Source: Geminicoccus sp036263595 (GTDB taxonomy: Bacteria > Pseudomonadota > Alphaproteobacteria > Geminicoccales > Geminicoccaceae). Taken from it: DNA of 64,000 nucleotides. Below the pieces are notes generated by a model that was not told where the DNA came from, made no database searches, and saw nothing but the letters and a program-made list of their open reading frames with translations. Shown here in pieces: positions 59,380-64,000 of the stretch; position 1 is the first letter of the stretch, and every line of letters starts with the position of its first letter. The position numbers were made by a program, and so were the translations under genes. Location: contig NZ_DATAGQ010000129.1 in the NCBI RefSeq assembly GCF_036263595.1, positions 1 through 64,000 on the forward strand, in the 5' to 3' direction.

Positions 59380-60000
59380 GTGCTGCACTATACCGGCATG
59401 TCCAGCGCCCAGGCGGCGCTGGACCGCCTTCGCGACCCGGAGGCGGCGGTCAGCGCGCATTGGCTGGTCGACGAGGATGGGCAGATGGTGGCGCTGGTGC
59501 CGGAGCGGCGGCGTGCCTGGCATGCCGGGGTGAGCGGCTGGCAGGGCAGGATCGGGCTGAATGCATGCTCGATCGGCGTGGAGATCGTGAACCCTGGCCA
59601 TGAGTGGGGCTACCGGCCGTTTCCGGACGTTCAGCTGCGCTCCGTCGAACGGCTGTGCCAGGGCATCCTGCAAAGGTGGCCGATCCCGGCCACGCGGGTC
59701 CTGGGACATGCCGAGATTGCCCCGCACCGCAAGCAGGATCCGGGGGAGCTGTTTCCCTGGCAGCGTCTGGCCCGGGCGGGCATCGGGCTCTGGCCCGACG
59801 AGGCCGCCATCGGCCGCGACCCGGAGCATTCCCTGCGCACGATCGGCTACCCACTGGACCTGGACGGTGTCACGCCGGCGCTTGCGGTGACGGCATTCCA
59901 GCGCCGCTATCGCTTCTGGAGGGTGGACGGCGTGGTGGACGATGAAACTGCGAGGTTGATCGCGGGAGTCGAAAGGCTTCAAGTCACCGGACGGTCATGA
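59380..60000 (+). CDS. N-acetylmuramoyl-L-alanine amidase (AmiD-like, Amidase_2 plus PG-binding domain)
   Basis: At least 206 residues. The zinc amidase_2 domain shows VLHYTGM with the first His, AWHAGVS, NACSIGVEIVNPG with the Glu, and the terminal GHAEIAPHRKQDPGELFPW. A peptidoglycan-binding helix bundle (AVTAFQRRYRFWRVDGVVDDETARLI) ends the protein. It cleaves the MurNAc-L-Ala bond in peptidoglycan recycling or remodelling. The first canonical start is the GTG at 59380, but coding similarity (SPNQDDRPAGSVVDTL) extends upstream to about 59320 in the same frame with no ATG, GTG or TTG. The true N-terminus is unsettled. Confidence 0.85.
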   Translation: MLHYTGMSSAQAALDRLRDPEAAVSAHWLVDEDGQMVALVPERRRAWHAGVSGWQGRIGLNACSIGVEIVNPGHEWGYRPFPDVQLRSVERLCQGILQRWPIPATRVLGHAEIAPHRKQDPGELFPWQRLARAGIGLWPDEAAIGRDPEHSLRTIGYPLDLDGVTPALAVTAFQRRYRFWRVDGVVDDETARLIAGVERLQVTGRS

Positions 60001-60013
60001 TACGGGTTTGCCT

Positions 60014-60415
60014 GCATCAGGCGACTGGACGGCCGCACTTTCGCCAGCGATGGCGCAGGTGAGGAAAGTCCGGGCTCCACGGAAGCACGGTGCCGGGTAA
60101 TGCCCGGCGGAGGTGACTCCAGGGAAAGTGCCACAGAGATCGGTCAGCCCGCCCGGGCCCTCTCGGGGGTCTGCGGGTCAAGGTGAAAAGGTGCGGTAAG
60201 GGCGCACCGCGTTTCCGGTAACGGAGGCGGCATGGCAAACCCCACCGGGAGCAAGACCAAATAGGGACGACGGCGAGCCTTCATGGCTGGCAGGCCCGTT
60301 TCCGGGCTGGTCGTCCGGGTCGGTCGCGCGAGGCGACACGCGAGTGTCGTCCCAGAGGAATGGCCGTCGCCCGTGGCAACACGGGGACAGAACCCGGCTT
60401 ACAGGCCGCCTGGTG
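60014..60415 (+). ncRNA. rnpB: RNase P RNA (type A)
   Basis: The catalytic RNA of tRNA 5' processing, about 400 bases. Conserved blocks are GAGGAAAGTCCGGGCTCC at about 60060, GGTAACGGAGGCGGCATGGCAAACCCCACCGG at about 60219, and the 3' block CCCGGCTTACAGGCCG. The ends pair as P1: GCATCAGGCG at 60014 with CGCCTGGTGC at 60406-60415. It lies between the amidase gene and the division cluster. Confidence 0.95.
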
Positions 60416-60502
60416 CAACTTCGCCAAATGGTAGAATTGCTTGACCCGTGGAAAAGGTCCGCGTTAAGGGCTTTCCCACGGTTCCTGGAACTTTCCTCAG
60501 CT

Positions 60503-60511
60503 TTGTCCACA
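60503..60511 (+). promoter_or_regulatory. DnaA-box-like site
   Basis: TTGTCCACA differs from the consensus DnaA box TTATCCACA at one position. Another TTCCACA core lies at 60539-60545. Confidence 0.45.
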
Positions 60512-60557
60512 GGATGTATGGGGTGGTACGTCAAATCCTTCCACAGTTTGTGGCTGG

Positions 60558-60566
60558 TTATCCACA
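60558..60566 (+). promoter_or_regulatory. Consensus DnaA box
   Basis: TTATCCACA is an exact match to the high-affinity DnaA box. It is 55 bases from the weaker site at 60503 and about 400 bases upstream of rsmH. Confidence 0.55.
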
Positions 60567-60757
60567 AACCTGCTGGGGTTTGCGGCTTGACCGTCCCCAG
60601 CGCATCGATCATAAGTTTGAGCTGCGGCACGCGTGTAGGTTGAACCGGTGCTGTCGCTTTCTGGTGGAGAGGTTTCTTCGCCGTATCAGCGTTGACCCGC
60701 TGCTCCTGATCGTATCCAAGTAAAATTACAATACCATTCGTGTGTGGTTGTGGTCGA

Positions 60758-60781
60758 CTATTTGCGCCGCAGAGCAAATAG
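60758..60781. repeat. Perfect 8-base inverted repeat
   Basis: CTATTTGC and GCAAATAG flank an 8-base spacer. On the plus strand TATTTTCTT follows within 5 bases, so it may be an operator or a weak terminator ahead of the division cluster. Confidence 0.5.
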
Positions 60782-60958
60782 CCGGTATTTTCTTCGCGAA
60801 ACGATCTTGACGACTGGCGACTGGCTGTGAAAGCCGCAGGACTCTGCTACGCAGGCTCAGAAATGCATTGGTGCGCTACTGGTAGCGTGCTAACCCAGCT
60901 GCATCGCCCATCTTCATCGATCGAGGACATCGTGCCTTTGGTCCCGACCGACGCGCCC

Positions 60959-61960
60959 ATGGCCATCACGCCCCCGGCGAGCATGAGTGGGCACGCGCCG
61001 GTCATGCTGGCCGAGGTGCTGAAGGCGCTGGCGCCGCAGCCGGACCAGGTCGTGCTCGATGCCACCTTCGGCGGTGGCGGCTATACACGTGCTCTGCTCG
61101 ATACCGGCCTGCGCCAGGTCCTGGCGCTGGACCGCGATCCCGATGCAGTGGCGCGGGGACAGGCGATCGTTGATCGGGATCCGCGGCTGCGCCTGATCCA
61201 TGCGCGGTTCGGGGAGCTGGACCGGGTCGTGGCCGATCAGGGCCTGGAATCGGTCGACGCGGTCGTGTTCGACCTGGGCGTGTCGTCCTTCCAGCTGGAC
61301 CAGGCCGAGCGGGGCTTCTCCTTCCGCTATGACGCGCCCTTGGACATGCGGATGGACAGGGAAGGCCAGACCGCCGCGGAGCTGATCGCGGAGATCGCGG
61401 AGATCGATCTCGCCCGCCTCCTGTGGAACTACGGTGACGAGCGAGAGGCGCGGCGGATCGCCCGGTCGGTTGTGGCCGAGCGCCAGAAGGCGCCCATCGA
61501 GACGACGCGGCAGCTGGCCGACATCGTCGCGCGTGCCAAGGGCCCGTCGAGGGAGCTGATCGAACCGGCCACGCGGACCTTCCAGGCCTTGCGCATCGCG
61601 GTGAACGACGAGCTGGCCGAGCTGCGCGCCGGCCTGGATGCTGCCGAGCGGGTGCTGCGGCCGGGAGGACGGCTCGTCACCGTGGCCTTCCATTCCGGCG
61701 AAGATTCGATTGTGAAGGACTTCGTCAACGAGCGGGGCGGCCGTACCCGCCGGGCCAACCGGCACCTGCCGGCGCTGCCCGACGAGGAGCCGCGCTGGGG
61801 TTGGCTGATCGACCGCCCGCTCCGGCCGGAGGCGGCCGAGACGGAGCAAAATCCTCGTGCCCGTTCCGCGCGGCTGCGCTGCGCGGTGCGGCTGGGACCG
61901 GGCGTGACCTATCGAGGCCCCGTGCGGGGCCTGACCGACATGATGGAGGGCGAGCGATGA
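60959..61960 (+). CDS. rsmH: 16S rRNA m4C1402 methyltransferase RsmH (MraW)
   Basis: A 333-residue methyltransferase that N4-methylates C1402 of 16S rRNA. Features: HAPVMLAEVLKAL, SAM loop DATFGGGGYTRALL, FDLGVSSFQLDQAERGFSFRYDAPLDMRM, TFQALRIAVNDEL, VTVAFHSGEDSIVKDF and NPRARSARLR near the end. The ATG at 60959 starts the conserved part; the open frame to 60827 is unconserved. It is the first gene of the visible division cluster and its stop overlaps the ftsL ATG. Confidence 0.94.
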   Translation: MAITPPASMSGHAPVMLAEVLKALAPQPDQVVLDATFGGGGYTRALLDTGLRQVLALDRDPDAVARGQAIVDRDPRLRLIHARFGELDRVVADQGLESVDAVVFDLGVSSFQLDQAERGFSFRYDAPLDMRMDREGQTAAELIAEIAEIDLARLLWNYGDEREARRIARSVVAERQKAPIETTRQLADIVARAKGPSRELIEPATRTFQALRIAVNDELAELRAGLDAAERVLRPGGRLVTVAFHSGEDSIVKDFVNERGGRTRRANRHLPALPDEEPRWGWLIDRPLRPEAAETEQNPRARSARLRCAVRLGPGVTYRGPVRGLTDMMEGER

Positions 61961-62331
61961 CCGGGCGCAAGGTCTTGTTTCTCGTGCTGCTGCTCCTGGG
62001 CACGGCCTGGGGGACCTTCCACCTCAAATACGAGGTGGTGCAGCTGGAGAACCATGCTCGTGCCCTGGAGCGCCAGATCGTGGCCTCGGTCGACGAGATC
62101 CGCACGCTGGAAGCCGATCTGGCCCTGCGCACCCATCCCGACCGGATGGTCGCCGTCGCGCCGAAGCTCGACATGGTGCCGGTCTATGTGACGAGCCTGG
62201 CGAGCGTCGGCGACATGCCCGACCATGCGCGCATCGCCTATGCCGACCGCGTGCTGGCCGTGCTTCTCCCATCCGGTGCCGAGGTGCCGACGCGGATGAA
62301 GCCACTGGTCCTCGGGGGCATCGCGCGATGA
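61957..62331 (+). CDS. ftsL: Cell division protein FtsL
   Basis: A 124-residue bitopic protein: a short basic N-terminus, one membrane helix (VLFLVLLLLGTAWGTFHL), then a coiled-coil-like segment (VVQLENHARALERQIVASVDEIRTLEADLALRTHPDRM). That order and the place between rsmH and ftsI identify FtsL, which recruits and activates FtsW/FtsI with FtsB and FtsQ. The ATG has GGAGGG upstream and overlaps the rsmH stop; the stop overlaps the ftsI ATG (both ATGA). Confidence 0.88.
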   Translation: MTGRKVLFLVLLLLGTAWGTFHLKYEVVQLENHARALERQIVASVDEIRTLEADLALRTHPDRMVAVAPKLDMVPVYVTSLASVGDMPDHARIAYADRVLAVLLPSGAEVPTRMKPLVLGGIAR

Positions 62332-64000
62332 GGACCAGCGGTGGGGAAGGTGGCGTAGCCCTGGCGAGGCGCCGGATCGGCGTTCTGCTCGCCACGTTCG
62401 GGCTCCTGTTCTCCACCCTGGCCTTCCGCCTGGTCGACATCACCCAGCTTGCCGGAGCCCAGGAAGAGGCCTCGCGCTACGTGCGGCCCCAGGACGGGAT
62501 CAGCCGCCGGGATGTGGTCGATCGCCACGGCGTGCCGCTGGCGACCGACGTGACCGTGTCCGGCGTCGGCGCCGATCCTCGCGACGTGCCCAAGGACCAG
62601 ACGACCATCGGGAGCATCGCGGCGGTGCTCGGCCGCGACCCGAGGATCATCGAGCGGATCTTGGACAGCGACCGCCACTTCGTCTGGCTGGAGCGGCGGA
62701 TCAGCCCCAGGCAGCAGGCAGCTCTCCTGAGCCTGGGGGTGCCCGGCCTGGAGTTTCGCGAGCAGCCCCGCCGGGTCTATCCGCAGGCAAGCCTCGTCGC
62801 GCACCTGATCGGGCAGACTGGGGTCGACAATGGCGGGCTGAGCGGCATCGAGCAGCGCTTCGACCGCACGATCCGCACCGACGTCTCCAGCCGCGACCGC
62901 GAGCCCTTCGCCTTGTCGATCGACCTGCGCATCCAGCAGGTGCTGCGCGAGGAGCTGATGGCCGGCATCCGGACCTACGAGGCCCGCGCCGCCAACGGCA
63001 TGATCATGGACGTGCGCACCGGCGAGATGCTGGCCATGGTCAGCCTGCCGGACTTCGACGCGAACCGCCCGATCGGGCCTGAGGACCTGCGCCGCAGCAA
63101 CCGCAACACGGAAGGCGTCTACGAGGTCGGCTCACTGTTCAAGACGCTGACTTTGGCCACCTTGATGGATGCCGGCGTCGTCAAGATGAACGACATGTGG
63201 GATGCCACCAAGCGCCTGCAGATCGGCCGGCGCTCGATCGGCGACTCCCATCCGCTCAAGCGCTGGGCATCCACCACCGACGTCTTCATCAACAGCTCCA
63301 ACATCGGCACGGCACGGATGGCGCTGGCCGGCGGGGCGGACCTGCAGCGCGAATATCTGGAGAAGCTCCGCCTCCTGGAGAAGCCGCAGCTCGAAGTGCC
63401 CGGCGTCAGCAGCCCGCTCATTCCGAGGCGCTGGCCCGACATCACCGTGGCGGTGGTCTCCTACGGACAGACCCTGGCCATCACGCCGCTCAGCTTCCTC
63501 AATGCCTTCTCCGCCGTGGTGAATGGCGGCGTCCTGCGTCCTGCCACCCTGCTGCGCCGCGACTCCTCGCAGCCGCTCCCGGGCGAGCGGGTGATCTCGG
63601 AAAAGGCATCCGCGCAGATCCGCGAACTGCTCTGGCTGAATGTCGTCGACGGCACGGGTACGAAGGCGCGGGTGCCCGGGATGATGGTCGGCGGCAAGAC
63701 CGGCACGGCCGACAAGCCGATCAACGGCCGCTACATCAAGGGCAATGTCATCGCGAGCTTCGTGGCGGCCTTCCCGATGAACGAGCCGCGCTACGCGATC
63801 CTGGTCATGCTGGACAACCCGACCGCGAATGCCGCCTCGATGGGCTTTCGCTACGGTAGCTGGAACGCAGCCCCCGTCACCGGCCGGGTCATCAGCCGCA
63901 CTGCCCCGCTCCTGGGCGTACCGCTGGTGCCGCAGACGGTCGAGGACGAGTTCCTGGCCGCGGCACCGGCGGAGATCCGCGAGAAGGAACTGACGCGCCG
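62328..64000 (+). CDS. ftsI: Penicillin-binding protein 3 FtsI, septal transpeptidase (3' end beyond window)
   Basis: The first 557 residues of a class B PBP. One N-terminal membrane helix (IGVLLATFGLLFSTLAFRLV) is followed by the dimerisation region (VVDRHGVPLATDV) and the transpeptidase domain. The active-site motifs are SLFK (nucleophile Ser and Lys in EVGSLFKTLT), SSN (INSSNIGTARM), and KTG (VGGKTGTADK). It cross-links septal peptidoglycan with FtsW. The frame is open to the window edge and only the C-terminal tail is missing. Starts in an ATGA overlap with ftsL. Confidence 0.93.
   Translation, partial: MRTSGGEGGVALARRRIGVLLATFGLLFSTLAFRLVDITQLAGAQEEASRYVRPQDGISRRDVVDRHGVPLATDVTVSGVGADPRDVPKDQTTIGSIAAVLGRDPRIIERILDSDRHFVWLERRISPRQQAALLSLGVPGLEFREQPRRVYPQASLVAHLIGQTGVDNGGLSGIEQRFDRTIRTDVSSRDREPFALSIDLRIQQVLREELMAGIRTYEARAANGMIMDVRTGEMLAMVSLPDFDANRPIGPEDLRRSNRNTEGVYEVGSLFKTLTLATLMDAGVVKMNDMWDATKRLQIGRRSIGDSHPLKRWASTTDVFINSSNIGTARMALAGGADLQREYLEKLRLLEKPQLEVPGVSSPLIPRRWPDITVAVVSYGQTLAITPLSFLNAFSAVVNGGVLRPATLLRRDSSQPLPGERVISEKASAQIRELLWLNVVDGTGTKARVPGMMVGGKTGTADKPINGRYIKGNVIASFVAAFPMNEPRYAILVMLDNPTANAASMGFRYGSWNAAPVTGRVISRTAPLLGVPLVPQTVEDEFLAAAPAEIREKELTR

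Larger units (their letters stand above)
60416..60958. other. Long leader upstream of rsmH with DnaA-box-like sites; no mraZ
   Basis: A 543-base region with no supported gene. An open plus-strand frame crosses part of it but has no family resemblance. It contains two good DnaA-box-like sequences, several further TCCACA cores, and an 8-base inverted repeat at 60758-60781. The stretch 60720-60800 is AT-rich relative to the rest of the window. The mraZ gene normally found before rsmH is not here. Confidence 0.6.

Noticed and set aside
60178..60777. Minus-strand open frame over rnpB and its downstream region
   Set aside because: It overlaps the RNase P RNA and has no family resemblance.
60416..60958. 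Calling this region the chromosomal replication origin
   Set aside because: Only two good DnaA boxes are seen and no dnaA, hemE, gidA or par genes are nearby. The evidence supports possible DnaA regulation at most.
1..64000. tRNA genes, insertion sequences, integrases or prophage
   Set aside because: I looked for T-arm patterns in the gaps and for transposase or integrase motifs in the coding frames, and found none.

Overview
The window reads as one contiguous, high-GC chromosomal segment of an alphaproteobacterium, with a Rhodospirillales-like gene order. The order-level guess is tentative. The supporting evidence is a SAM-II riboswitch in front of metA, a direct-repeat SOS box of the GTTC-N7-GTTC type in front of uvrB, divergent gatC/ruvX, an MJ0042 zinc-ribbon gene divergent from ftsE-ftsX, the argH-lptM-lysA-TIGR02302 block, and rnpB next to the rsmH-ftsL-ftsI cell-division cluster. 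I saw no tRNA, rRNA, insertion sequence, prophage or CRISPR array.

Layout. 1-9.1 kb: start of gatC, ruvX, a Tat-exported metallo-beta-lactamase-fold protein, a CmoA-like enzyme, an ICMT-family membrane protein, then a minus-strand run uvrD-prmA-patatin-SGNH hydrolase-DUF2293. 9.2-16.1 kb: a zinc alcohol dehydrogenase, a tightly coupled minus-strand operon (substrate-binding protein, permease, ATPase, threonine aldolase, folE) and methylthioribose kinase. 16.3-20.8 kb: an orphan OmpR-type regulator divergent from an Alg8-Alg44-GNAT cassette, a probable c-di-GMP-controlled polysaccharide synthase. 20.8-29.1 kb: SOS-boxed uvrB, tadA, zinc-ribbon protein, ftsEX, gloB, a methyltransferase, a DUF805 protein, and metA behind its riboswitch. 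29.5-41.2 kb: a glycogen operon glgP-(broken glgB)-glgC-glgA-pgm-glgX::malQ, followed by an SDR gene.

42.0-52.2 kb is a nine-gene minus-strand operon that I interpret as an arginine uptake and degradation unit. A polyamine-type ABC transporter is followed by a 2-ketoarginine decarboxylase-like ThDP enzyme, a DavA-like amidase, guanidinobutyrase GbuA, a flavin amino-acid monooxygenase and GabT. The enzymes form two routes that converge on 4-guanidinobutyrate and then give urea, GABA and succinic semialdehyde.

52.4-64 kb: an SGNH hydrolase, TlpA-like thioredoxin, argH, lptM, lysA, a TIGR02302/DUF4175 protein with a Gly-Gln-Gln repeat, a peptidoglycan amidase, RNase P RNA, a long leader with DnaA-box-like sites, then rsmH, ftsL and ftsI, which runs off the end. 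No mraZ is seen upstream of rsmH. The most distinctive parts are the arginine operon, the Alg8/Alg44 cassette, the decayed glgB inside an otherwise intact glycogen operon, and the GlgX-MalQ fusion.
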